Notes under the pieces: generated by a model
Seen by the model: only the letters and a program-made list of their open reading frames with translations
What the model was told of the DNA's origin: nothing
Databases searched by the model: none
Translations under genes and position numbers: made by a program
Assembly (NCBI GenBank): GCA_020639255.1
Contig: JACKGZ010000006.1
Span: 124,001 to 188,000 of the forward strand
Source: Phycisphaera sp.
Lineage (GTDB): Bacteria > Planctomycetota > Phycisphaerae > Phycisphaerales > UBA1924
Reading direction: 5' to 3'
DNA length: 64,000 nt
In this document: one piece after another, positions 27,772 to 35,734 of the stretch
Position numbering within the stretch: position 1 is the stretch's first letter
How the letters are laid out: each line of letters starts with the position of its first letter

Positions 27772-28500
27772 TCAGTCTCCCGCAGCAGGTAAGGCTCCGG
27801 GTGCGACCGCAAAGACCTGGAGCGAGCCGAATGTGCCGATTCGTCCTCGCACACGAACGGTCTCACCCGCGAAGGCGATGATCTCTTCAGAAACCGGCGA
27901 GCCGTCGGGGCTGCAGAGCACCGCGACGATGACCTCGCCCGCCTCGGTTTCGCCCACAAAGAGCGGCGCGATCCCGCCACGGAGACAGAGAATCGCACAA
28001 GCCTTGTGCGTCGGCCCGTCGCCGGGCTTCATCGCGCCGAGGTAGCACTTGCTGTCGAGTATCTCGCCGAGCAGCGTGATCTCGTCCGCCCCGAGTTCGA
28101 TCGAAGTTGGGCCGACCCGCTCGCCGCTTGGGGCCGAAACTTCCGTGATTTCCAGTGCCCGCAGGGTGCCTCGCATGAGTGTCGTCCCGGTGACCATGAC
28201 CTCGTGCCCATCGATATTGGCGGTGCGGCCCTGGGCACCGTGCTTGCCGGGCTCGGCGAGCAGCACGGGCCCGTCCAGTGTTTCAAGATGTGGGTATGGC
28301 CTGAGTCTGGCAACACCGGACAGCGTGACGGGTTGCGATGTGTCCCACTGACCCGTTCCCGAGCGGCGAAGTGTGTATGCCACGATCCCACTCGCCACGA
28401 GCCCCGCAAGCAGCAGCGCCGAGACCGCGATCAGTGTGAACGTGCGGAGCCGCCCGCTCATCGGGAGGTATCCGACGTAGATCCGCTCGTCAGTGCTCAT
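27772..28500 (-). CDS. Membrane-anchored extracytoplasmic protein with conserved Cys motif
   Basis: The ATG at 28500 gives 242 residues and overlaps the ferric-reductase/Rieske gene by 11 nt. One membrane helix lies at about residues 22-45 (TLIAVSALLLAGLVASGIVAY), with the bulk outside. The distinctive part is DSKCYLGAMKPG followed by HKACAILCLRGGIAP, with a later VAVLCSPDG. This Cys/His pattern looks like a metal- or heme-related or disulfide-forming domain that I cannot name. The flanking strands could form OB-like folds. Its place at the end of a redox operon suggests that it works with the Rieske protein. Confidence 0.7.
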   Translation of the reverse strand: MSTDERIYVGYLPMSGRLRTFTLIAVSALLLAGLVASGIVAYTLRRSGTGQWDTSQPVTLSGVARLRPYPHLETLDGPVLLAEPGKHGAQGRTANIDGHEVMVTGTTLMRGTLRALEITEVSAPSGERVGPTSIELGADEITLLGEILDSKCYLGAMKPGDGPTHKACAILCLRGGIAPLFVGETEAGEVIVAVLCSPDGSPVSEEIIAFAGETVRVRGRIGTFGSLQVFAVAPGALPAAGD

Positions 28501-29515
28501 GGCTTCCCTTACTCTTCGGCTCGGGGTTGACGAGCACGCGCCCGTTCTCGATGCGCACGTCGTACGTCCGGACACGATCGGTAAACGGCGGCGGCGAGCA
28601 GCCCGTCCCGGCGTCGAACTGGTAGCCGTGCCAAGGGCACGTCACGCAGCCGTCGATGACCTGCCCTTCGCCCAGCGGCCCGCCCTGATGGATGCAGCGG
28701 TTGGTCACCGCGTGGGCCGTATCGCCCCGACGGAAGACCGCGATTTCCTGGTTGTTGTGCGTGCGGACAACTCTCGCGCGTGTGTCGGGGATGTCAGACA
28801 GGACACCCGCGTCGACCCAGCCCTCACCTACAAAGGCTTTGGGTTCACGAACGACCTGGCGGAAGCCCGCCACGAGGTGCAACGCACAGATCGTCAGCGC
28901 CCCGGCCGTGACAATCAACGCGATCGTGAGCGATGTCTGACCCTGCATCACACCGAATGCGACGTGCATGACAACGAGTGCGTAGGCAATGTACACGAGC
29001 ATGTGGAGCCACTTCCACGCCCGTGGTCCGAGGTTGTGCAGCCAGAAGTCGTGGCTCGTCGCGGCCATCAGAAAGAAGATGACGAACGCCGCGAACCCGT
29101 AGAACTCGAATGGAATGCCAAAGGTATCCGCGTTTCTGTATCGCCCCGAGAGCAACGCCAAGAGCGGGTTGGTGACACCGAAGCCGCCGTAGAAACCGAT
29201 CGCGACAACGAAGTGCATCGCCGCGACGAGAAAGAAAGCGACGCCGAGATGCCGGCGGTTGTAGAGCAGCGGCGCGAACCGAGGGCTGAGTCGCGCCAGC
29301 GGCCCGATCGCGAGGATGATGTGCAGCAGCACGATCGCGCACACGCCGAGCGCCCGCATCAGGACAATGGGGGGTGATGCGGACTCGCCCGGTGGGCTTG
29401 TCATGATCGATACGCCCACCAATACAGACACAAAGAGGACGATCGCAAGACCCACGAGAAGGTCGTACACCTTCTTGTGCGTGTTCCACTGGACGAGTCG
29501 ATAGCTCGTGCTCAT
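28490..29515 (-). CDS. Ferric-reductase-like membrane domain fused to Rieske [2Fe-2S] domain
   Basis: The start at 29515 (341 residues, MSTSYRLVQW) overlaps the stop of the 46-residue ORF (ATGA). Six or so helices fill residues 18-235, with paired histidines about 12-13 apart (RRHLGVAFFLVAAMH and WLHMLVYIAYALVVMH), as in ferric reductase/MsrQ-type heme-b proteins. The C-terminal ~105 residues form a Rieske domain with CIHQGG and CPWHGYQFD, giving two Cys plus two His ligands of a [2Fe-2S] cluster. No flavin or NADPH domain is present. It should shuttle electrons across or along the membrane. Fusion of these two domains in one chain is uncommon but known. Confidence 0.85.
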   Translation of the reverse strand: MSTSYRLVQWNTHKKVYDLLVGLAIVLFVSVLVGVSIMTSPPGESASPPIVLMRALGVCAIVLLHIILAIGPLARLSPRFAPLLYNRRHLGVAFFLVAAMHFVVAIGFYGGFGVTNPLLALLSGRYRNADTFGIPFEFYGFAAFVIFFLMAATSHDFWLHNLGPRAWKWLHMLVYIAYALVVMHVAFGVMQGQTSLTIALIVTAGALTICALHLVAGFRQVVREPKAFVGEGWVDAGVLSDIPDTRARVVRTHNNQEIAVFRRGDTAHAVTNRCIHQGGPLGEGQVIDGCVTCPWHGYQFDAGTGCSPPPFTDRVRTYDVRIENGRVLVNPEPKSKGSHEH

Positions 29516-29652
29516 GGCCGAGCCTCCGTCGGCCACTCTTGAGCCGGACGATTCATGGGGCGGACCGCGACGGCGTATGCGATCGTCGCGAGCAGAATCG
29601 GCACGAGCACGCACCACGCGACGAGATGGGCTCGGCGCTGCCTCGGAGTCAT
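29512..29652 (-). CDS. 46-residue single-helix membrane protein
   Basis: A tiny ORF (MTPRQRRAHL...) has a basic N-terminus and one helix (VAWCVLVPILLATIAYAVAV), then a short Pro-rich tail. Both ends overlap neighbours by 4 nt (ATGA at the start with the 70-residue ORF and at the end with the Rieske fusion). That double coupling and the hydrophobic core argue that it is real. It is probably a subunit or assembly factor of the reductase. Confidence 0.65.
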   Translation of the reverse strand: MTPRQRRAHLVAWCVLVPILLATIAYAVAVRPMNRPAQEWPTEARP

Positions 29653-29861
29653 GGGTGATTTCCGCCACTGCTGCGCATGACTTTCGTGAGAAGCACGGGC
29701 CAGAGGCCGACGCAACCCGGCAGCAGGATCAGCCGAACACGCGTGGGTGAAGCCGCGAGCCCCGGATCAAGACGCACAAGCCCTCGCGAGAGAAGCCATG
29801 CCGATACGACAAGTCCGATCACGGCGTAAACGCCGAGCCCGATGAGCAACACCTCAATCAT
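29649..29861 (-). CDS. 70-residue two-helix membrane protein
   Basis: The ATG at 29861 opens MIEVLLIGLGVYAVIG. One helix spans about residues 3-25 and a second about 43-60, around RVRLILLPGCVGLWPVLL. A positively charged end follows. The LLPGxxxLWPxLL phrase recurs in small proteins next to redox membrane genes in other bacteria, from memory. It overlaps the lipase stop by 8 nt and the 46-residue ORF by 4 nt, so it belongs to the coupled envelope operon. Confidence 0.65.
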   Translation of the reverse strand: MIEVLLIGLGVYAVIGLVVSAWLLSRGLVRLDPGLAASPTRVRLILLPGCVGLWPVLLTKVMRSSGGNHP

Positions 29862-31287
29862 CCGTCGGCCCAACACCCGATGGCGATGATTCGAGCAGCA
29901 TGAAGAGCAGGTTATCGACAAATGCCGGGTTGCGCGTCAGGCCGAGATGGTCCTCGAAGATGAACTGCACGCGGCGCCATGCGATCGGTGATTGCAGGAA
30001 TGGCTTCCACTCGCTCCCGACCCGCTCGTCCATGACCGCGCTGTCCCGCGTGACGGTGCGGTCGCCCGGTGTGAACTCGAGCACGCGGAGTGAACCGTTG
30101 GGTCGTACACCGATGACAGCCGGCGTGTCCTCGGAATCGCCAACAAAGATCGAGATGGTCGTTCCCTCGGGCGGTTGCGATTTGATATCGAGCGCCTCGT
30201 GCAGCTGCTTCGCTCGCGCGAGCGATTTGACGAGCTGGTCGCGGGCGATCGCCAGCCGGTCCTCGCGTGATTCGATCTCGGGAAGCAGCTCGCGGAGCTT
30301 GTCGTCCTCGTCGGGCGAGACGAGACCCCAGCCGAACCGTTCCCACACCCCGATGTCGTAGAGATCGATCGGCTCACGTGTGCCGGCATCCACAACTCTC
30401 GCGTGACGTGTTCTCGGGAGCAGCTGATAGATCGCCGGCATCGTGCCCAGGATGCTCGGCCTGTAGTTGGGGAAGATCGGGTTGAGGTTGTATCCCTCGA
30501 CGAGCTGCTTGAGCGCGAGCACCGAACCGGCGTTCGGCGTACCGATCAGGACAGCTTGCCGCACGTTCTTCGCGCCGGCCCACGTGAGTTCGGGCATCGA
30601 GCCGTCGTCGGGCAGGGGCTGCGTGCCGTAGCGGAGGTAGTACCGGAGCACGAGCCCGCCCATCGAGTGCGCGACGACATCGACTTTCACGGGCTCATTC
30701 TCGGAGAGCCCGAGCTCGTCGCGTGTGAGCTGCTGCGCCTCGGCAATGACTCCTTCGAGAGCCGCCGCCTGCTCGGAGATGTCGCGTCGCCAGTCGTAGG
30801 GGAGCTGGAAGCACGTGTAGTGCAGCCCGCCGTAGTCGACCGCGCCCGAGCGTCCGAGCGATTGATCGCGGTACTTCCCGGCCGCAAGGGTCTTCATGAT
30901 GTCGATGTACGCGCCGATCTCGAAGCCCCGGAGCAGCCCGACGTCGACCGTCACCGTGTCGAGCACGTCCTGCGCATAGACCTCGTCGCGGAGCTGAGAC
31001 AACGGCACGCCTTGCCGCATCGGGAGCGCCACACGCCGAGCGCCCACCGGGAAATCCGGGTCCGCGGCGCCGAACGTGAACGATCCCCAGACTTTGGTGC
31101 CGTCGCCGTCGACGAGTTTCGAGCCGAGAATGCCCGGGATGACGACGACCGGCGTGCGGTCGCTGCCTATGTGCTGCGCCGCCTCGTTGTAGATCGTCGC
31201 GAGGTCGGCGACCTTTGTGGACTTTCCCGTGCAGCCGGCGAGAAGGAGCGCGGCAGCCGCGCCGAGGCATGCAATCATTGCTTTCAT
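29854..31287 (-). CDS. Lipoprotein alpha/beta hydrolase, LCAT/lipase-like
   Basis: The 477-residue protein has a lipoprotein signal ending in the lipobox LLAGC, so it is probably anchored to a membrane outside the cytoplasm. PVVVIPGILGSKL carries the oxyanion-hole region. The nucleophile elbow is AHSMGGLVLRYYL, and YDWRRD and VLIGTPNAGS match lecithin:cholesterol acyltransferase-like lipases, which act on acyl glycerolipids. The C-terminal third is less conserved. It is the first gene of the redox operon by position. Its 8-nt overlap with the small membrane ORF is genuine coupling, although a functional tie to the Rieske protein is only inferred. Confidence 0.85.
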   Translation of the reverse strand: MKAMIACLGAAAALLLAGCTGKSTKVADLATIYNEAAQHIGSDRTPVVVIPGILGSKLVDGDGTKVWGSFTFGAADPDFPVGARRVALPMRQGVPLSQLRDEVYAQDVLDTVTVDVGLLRGFEIGAYIDIMKTLAAGKYRDQSLGRSGAVDYGGLHYTCFQLPYDWRRDISEQAAALEGVIAEAQQLTRDELGLSENEPVKVDVVAHSMGGLVLRYYLRYGTQPLPDDGSMPELTWAGAKNVRQAVLIGTPNAGSVLALKQLVEGYNLNPIFPNYRPSILGTMPAIYQLLPRTRHARVVDAGTREPIDLYDIGVWERFGWGLVSPDEDDKLRELLPEIESREDRLAIARDQLVKSLARAKQLHEALDIKSQPPEGTTISIFVGDSEDTPAVIGVRPNGSLRVLEFTPGDRTVTRDSAVMDERVGSEWKPFLQSPIAWRRVQFIFEDHLGLTRNPAFVDNLLFMLLESSPSGVGPTDD

Positions 31288-31401
31288 GGTGCTTGTCCTT
31301 GTCGGCGGACACGAACGGAGTGCCGTTGCAGCGATGAATCCGGAAAGCCGGCAATCTATTCTGGCGAAATCAGAAAAAATGGTCCTGAGGTCCGCCGAGC
31401 A

Positions 31402-32358
31402 TTACGGTTGAGGCTGGTCAGGGTTCTGCGAGAGGTGCCGGACGCTCTCGTTGAACGCATCGGCGAAGAACGACGCGAGCCGGCTGTGCTGCTCAGCAGG
31501 CTCTTCCGTTGAGGTGACCTCCGCGATCGGGAGCACCGCGATGGGCAGCTCGCCCTTCCGCTCGATCCATCGGCCAAAGCCCGGGGCTTGCCACCTGCTC
31601 GTGTCTGGATCGGGCTGGGTCTGCCAGGGCGCGACGTACCAATATCCACCAGAGGCGTACTCGCCCGGTGGGGCCAGGCCCATCACCACGAACTTCGGCG
31701 GCAGTGACTTGTCCTCCTGAGGCAGACGCACCTGCACGCTCAGCTCCATGCTGAAGGGCCATACCCGCACGGGTGTTGAGCCCTCGACTGTCCAGGTGAC
31801 CTGCTCAAGAAGCGAGGCGGTGTTGCCGTAGAGACGAAGAAGCTCAGCCTGTGCGAGCTGCGAGGTCTCGGTAAATGGCTCGCCATCTTCAGAGACAGGC
31901 GAACTGGGCATCGTCTTTGCGGGTTGGATCTGACGCTTGGGCTCTCCGGCCTGGTCCTTCGTCGACTCGATCATCCACGCCCGGGCTTCATCGAGTGTGC
32001 GACCGACGAGATTGATCTGCTCGATCGGGACACCTGTTTCCTCGACGAGGAAGAGGTCGAGGTTCCAGAGCCGAAGCACGCCGCGCATGGGGCGAGCGCC
32101 CGCGACGGGCTCGCTGACGAAGATGCCATCGAGGAGCCCCTGCCCGGCCATCCAGGTCAGTGTGGCGTGCGTGCCGTCGCCCTTGGGGCTGGCCCACGAG
32201 CTTCCGACGAGCGCGGGGATGCGGGCCGCGTGGTGGAGCACGTCCCACGCCTTGGCGAGGTCATCCAGATCGTGCCCGGCAAGCTCCCACCAGCTCACCG
32301 CGTCGTGTGTGAGGTCACCCGGCCTGATCTGAACCACGTCGTTTCCCCCTGTGTGCAT
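31402..32358 (-). CDS. Conserved-looking protein of unknown function
   Basis: About 318 residues from ATG at 32358. A GTG at 32337 preceded by AGGGGGAAA is an equally good or better start (MVQIRPGDL). The sequence has Trp-rich stretches (VSWWELAGHDLDDLAKAWDVL, RLWNLDLFLVEE) and a linker near residues 160-185. A second beta-rich part contains GGYWYVAPWQTQPD and GRWIERKGELPIAVLP. There is no signal peptide, no membrane helix and no motif that I recognise. It is divergent from argR and ends 114 nt from the lipase gene. Confidence 0.7.
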   Translation of the reverse strand: MHTGGNDVVQIRPGDLTHDAVSWWELAGHDLDDLAKAWDVLHHAARIPALVGSSWASPKGDGTHATLTWMAGQGLLDGIFVSEPVAGARPMRGVLRLWNLDLFLVEETGVPIEQINLVGRTLDEARAWMIESTKDQAGEPKRQIQPAKTMPSSPVSEDGEPFTETSQLAQAELLRLYGNTASLLEQVTWTVEGSTPVRVWPFSMELSVQVRLPQEDKSLPPKFVVMGLAPPGEYASGGYWYVAPWQTQPDPDTSRWQAPGFGRWIERKGELPIAVLPIAEVTSTEEPAEQHSRLASFFADAFNESVRHLSQNPDQPQP

Positions 32359-32435
32359 CTCGGGGGCCAACGCGTGGGCCGCCCGGGGTTGTTCCCGGGA
32401 GCCTACACACCCCGAAATCAGTCGGCATGCACGGG

Positions 32436-32470
32436 TTGACGAATAATATTCATTGAACTAATATCTATTC
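32436..32470 (+). promoter_or_regulatory. argR operon promoter with overlapping ARG-box-like sites
   Basis: TTGACG (32436-32441) and TAATAT (32459-32464) are exactly 17 bp apart, a near-consensus sigma-70-type promoter. The palindrome GAATAATATTC (32441-32451) and a second, partial AT-rich half (ATATCTATTCA) overlap the spacer and -10, as ARG boxes do in other bacteria. The predicted start, 6-7 nt after the -10, falls on the A of the argR ATG at 32471. Confidence 0.8.
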
Positions 32471-32965
32471 ATGTCCCAGTCACGCAGACGCGAAGCCATC
32501 CTCAAGATCCTCGAGCACGGCCCGGTCGAGAGCCAGGAGTCCCTTATGAAGTCGCTGGCTTCGTTCGGGATCCGGGCCTCCCAGGCCACCCTTTCGCGGG
32601 ATCTGCGCGAGATGGGCATCGTCAAGAGCGCGATGGGCTACATCCACGAGCCCTCGTTCCTCTACCTCCCGACCCCCTCGGCCCGTTTGGCCGACACGCT
32701 CCAGCGGGATGTCTTCGAGATCAAGGCCGCCCACTCGCTCGTGGTTCTCCGGACGAGGCCCGGGGCGGCTCAGGCCGTGGGTGCCGTGTTTGACGCACAG
32801 CTTCCTCCAGGTATTGCCGGCACGCTTGCTGGAGATGACACGATCTTCCTCGCCGTGGATTTGTCAGCCAACATCGAGATGGTCGCCAGCGAGATGCGAG
32901 AGCTCGCCGGGCTCGCCGACAACGAGGCGGAGGACGCCGCCGAAAGCGAGGAAGTGATTTCATGA
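32471..32965 (+). CDS. argR: Arginine repressor
   Basis: The 164-residue ArgR/AhrC protein has an N-terminal winged HTH with RREAILKILEHGPVESQ and the recognition helix QATLSRDLREMGIVK. Its C-terminal hexamerisation and arginine-binding domain ends with GTLAGDDTIFLAV, where the Asp pair contacts arginine. It should bind the ARG-box-like dyads at its own promoter when arginine is plentiful, and so control the whole operon. No ribosome site precedes the ATG, consistent with a leaderless message. Its stop overlaps argC by 4 nt. Confidence 0.95.
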   Translation: MSQSRRREAILKILEHGPVESQESLMKSLASFGIRASQATLSRDLREMGIVKSAMGYIHEPSFLYLPTPSARLADTLQRDVFEIKAAHSLVVLRTRPGAAQAVGAVFDAQLPPGIAGTLAGDDTIFLAVDLSANIEMVASEMRELAGLADNEAEDAAESEEVIS

Positions 32966-33984
32966 CACGCGTCGCCCTCGTCGGTGTGGGCGGCTACACG
33001 GGTCAGGAAGCGCTCCGGCTCGTGCTCGGTCATCCACGTCTCAAGCTTGCTGGCCTCTTCGGCTCGCCCGATACCGCGGGCAAGCCGCTCGAAGAAGTTG
33101 TCCCCTCGTTTCGCGGCATTGCGCAGGAAACGATCCGCGAGACCTCTGCCAAGTCCATCGCGGACACTGGCGCTGAGGTTGCGATCCTGGCCACGCCGCA
33201 CGAACTGAGCATGCGACTCGCGCCCGAGCTTCTTGGCGTGGGAGTGAAGGTCTTCGATCTCTCGGGCGCGTTCCGCCTGAGCGATCCGAGCCTCTACCCG
33301 ACGTACTACGGCTTCACGCACGAGACCACCGACCTGATCGCCTCGGCGGCTTACGGCCTCCCCGAGTTGTTCGCCGCCAAGATCAAAGAAGCCAGGCTCA
33401 TCACGCTGCCCGGTTGCTACGCGACCTCGGTGATCCTGCCCGTGACGCCGCTCGTACGCGAGGGTGTGCTTGACTCTGAAAGACCCGTTGTGATCGACGC
33501 GACCTCGGGTGTGAGCGGAGCCGGGCGCGGCGCGAACGCACGCACGAGTTTCTGCGAGGTGAGCCAGTCGCCTTATGGCGTCGGTTTCCACAGGCACACG
33601 CCCGAGATGTCGCAGTACACGGGCGCGGACATCGTGTTTACGCCGCACCTTGGCCCCTATGACCGCGGGATCCTGTCGACGATCCATGCCGATCTCCAGC
33701 CGGGCGTGACGCGTGAGCGCGTCGTGCAGACGCTCGAAGCCGCTTACGGCGATCAGCCGTTCGTGCGGATCCTGCCGAGCGGGCAGTGGCCGAGCGTGAA
33801 CGGCGTGCAGCGCACGAACATGATCGACATTGGCGTGCACGTCGATGAACGCCGACACCACATGATCCTGATCAGCGCGATCGACAATCTTCTCAAGGGC
33901 GCCTCGGGTCAGGGCATCCAGGCGGTCAACACGCACTTCGGGTGGGATCAACGCCTCGGGCTCATGCCGGGAGGTGAGGCGTGA
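32962..33984 (+). CDS. argC: N-acetyl-gamma-glutamyl-phosphate reductase
   Basis: This third-step enzyme of arginine synthesis reduces N-acetylglutamyl phosphate with NADPH to the semialdehyde. The 340-residue protein has the Rossmann motif GVGGYTGQEALRL, a catalytic Cys152 in LPGCYATS, VIDATSGVSGAGRGA and the late HLGPYDRGI substrate contact. Length is standard for the type 1 enzyme. Its ATG overlaps the argR stop, and its stop overlaps argB (GTGA). Confidence 0.96.
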   Translation: MTRVALVGVGGYTGQEALRLVLGHPRLKLAGLFGSPDTAGKPLEEVVPSFRGIAQETIRETSAKSIADTGAEVAILATPHELSMRLAPELLGVGVKVFDLSGAFRLSDPSLYPTYYGFTHETTDLIASAAYGLPELFAAKIKEARLITLPGCYATSVILPVTPLVREGVLDSERPVVIDATSGVSGAGRGANARTSFCEVSQSPYGVGFHRHTPEMSQYTGADIVFTPHLGPYDRGILSTIHADLQPGVTRERVVQTLEAAYGDQPFVRILPSGQWPSVNGVQRTNMIDIGVHVDERRHHMILISAIDNLLKGASGQGIQAVNTHFGWDQRLGLMPGGEA

Positions 33985-34769
33985 GCACGATCGTTCTCAA
34001 AGTCAGCGGCAAAGCCATCGACGACCCCGCGCACTCGGTCGCGCTCTGGAACGCAGTCAAGTCGGCATCCTCGAGGGATCGCATCATCATCGTCCACGGC
34101 GGCGGCAAGCAGGTCGACGTGCTCATCAACCGCCTGGGCGAACCGATCGACCGCATCGACGGCATCCGCCTGACCCCGCCTTCGCAGATGGGCCTGATCG
34201 CGGGCGTGCTCGCGGGCGAGGTGAACCTGACGTTGGTCGGTGCGCTCCAGAAGCAGAGTGTGCGAGCGGTGGGTCTGAGCCTGGGGTCGTCGGGCGTTCT
34301 GAGCACGCATGTGGATCCGCGGTTCGCCGAGGCGGGCGGACGCGTGGGGCTGGCGGACACGGGCGAAGCGCCGCTCGTGGAGCTTCTGGCGTCGAACGGG
34401 TACGTCCCGGTGATCAGTTCGATCGGCATCGACGCCGAGGGCGGGCTGCTCAACATCAACGCGGACGACGCGGCGGGCAGCCTCGCGTCGTCGCTGGGCG
34501 CATCGACGCTTGTCTTTGTCTCGGATGTCTCGGGGGTTTCGGATGCCCAGGGCAAGCTTATCGAACGCATCAACGCCGACGAGGTCGAGACGTTGATCGC
34601 GGACGGCGTCGTGACGGGCGGCATGGCTGCCAAGCTGCGTGCCGCGGCTCAGATCGCCAACAAATCGCACACCGAGATCGTGATCACAAACGCCGAGCAG
34701 GCCTCTCTTTGGCTGAGCAAAGAACCGTGCAGCTGCACACGACTCATCCCCGCGGAGGTGTCGGCATGA
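33981..34769 (+). CDS. argB: Acetylglutamate kinase
   Basis: This amino-acid kinase phosphorylates N-acetylglutamate. The 262-residue protein begins with the P-loop-like LKVSGKA, then IIVHGGGKQVD, INADDAAGSLAS and FVSDVSGVSD. The C-terminal VTGGMAAKLRAA is the arginine/ATP segment. The short length (no N-terminal helix extension) resembles the arginine-insensitive E. coli type, as expected where the linear pathway is used. GTG start at 33981 overlaps the argC stop. Coupled to argF by ATGA. Confidence 0.95.
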   Translation: MSTIVLKVSGKAIDDPAHSVALWNAVKSASSRDRIIIVHGGGKQVDVLINRLGEPIDRIDGIRLTPPSQMGLIAGVLAGEVNLTLVGALQKQSVRAVGLSLGSSGVLSTHVDPRFAEAGGRVGLADTGEAPLVELLASNGYVPVISSIGIDAEGGLLNINADDAAGSLASSLGASTLVFVSDVSGVSDAQGKLIERINADEVETLIADGVVTGGMAAKLRAAAQIANKSHTEIVITNAEQASLWLSKEPCSCTRLIPAEVSA

Positions 34770-35734
34770 CAACCGGAGCGACTTCACCCCTGACCTCGCT
34801 TGCCGGGTCGCATCTGCTGTCGATCGCGGACCTCGACCGCGATCAGATCCTGGCGATCGTCGAGAGTGCGATCGCGATCAAGAAGAACCAGCCCACGGAC
34901 GCGCCGCTTGCGGGCCGGAGCGCGGCCCTCATCTTCGAGAAGCCGAGCCTGCGCACGCGCGTTAGCTTCGAGGTCGGGCTCTTCCGCCTCGGGGCGCAGG
35001 GCGTGTACCTCGATCACAGCACCAGCCCCATCGGCAAACGCGAGAGCGTCGAAGATCTGGCCGGCTATCTCCAGCGGACCGTGCACGCGATCATCGCGCG
35101 CGTGAACAGCCACGCGGTGGTCAAGTCGCTCGCGTCTGTGTCGGGTATCCCTGTGATCAACGCACTGTGCGACCTTGAGCACCCGTGCCAGGCACTGGCG
35201 GACCTGGTCACCATTCGCGAGCACGTCGGCAGGCTCGGTGGCGTACGTCTGGCGTACGTGGGCGACGGGAACAACGTGTGCCACTCGCTCATGCTCGCCG
35301 GCGCGATCGTGGGGATGCATGTCACGGTCGTTACACCCGAAGGACGCGGGCCTCGGAGTGAGTTCGTGAACGCCGCCAGACGTTATGCCGAGGAATCCGG
35401 TGTGCAGATCGTGGTGACAAGCGATCTTGGCGCGATCGAGAACCACGACGTGGTGTACACCGACACGTGGGAGTCGATGGGCGAGCCCGAACTAACGCCT
35501 GAGAAGGCGAGGGCGTTCGAGCCGTACCGTGTGACGCCTGCGATGATGTCAAAGGCAGGGACCGGCGCGGTCTTTATGCACTGCATGCCCGCGCACCGGG
35601 GTGAAGAAGTCGACGCGGCGGTCATCGATGGGCCGACGAGCGTTGTGTACGATCAGGCAGAGAACAGGCTTTACGCACAGAACGCGCTCATGCTGGCGCT
35701 GATGGGCCCGCGCACCGGGATTTCGGAGGAGTGA
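34766..35734 (+). CDS. argF: Ornithine carbamoyltransferase
   Basis: This enzyme joins carbamoyl phosphate and ornithine to citrulline. The ATG at 34766 follows the argB stop by overlap; the longer in-frame region upstream is only a shadow of argB. In the 322-residue product, SLRTR (61-65, equivalent of the STRTR phosphate loop), HPCQ (139-142), a DTWESMG ornithine loop and FMHCMPAHRGEEV are all present. The SLRTR form differs from the usual STRTR, a substitution seen in other bacteria, so the enzyme is expected to work. An N-acetylornithine carbamoyltransferase is less likely. Confidence 0.95.
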   Translation: MTTGATSPLTSLAGSHLLSIADLDRDQILAIVESAIAIKKNQPTDAPLAGRSAALIFEKPSLRTRVSFEVGLFRLGAQGVYLDHSTSPIGKRESVEDLAGYLQRTVHAIIARVNSHAVVKSLASVSGIPVINALCDLEHPCQALADLVTIREHVGRLGGVRLAYVGDGNNVCHSLMLAGAIVGMHVTVVTPEGRGPRSEFVNAARRYAEESGVQIVVTSDLGAIENHDVVYTDTWESMGEPELTPEKARAFEPYRVTPAMMSKAGTGAVFMHCMPAHRGEEVDAAVIDGPTSVVYDQAENRLYAQNALMLALMGPRTGISEE

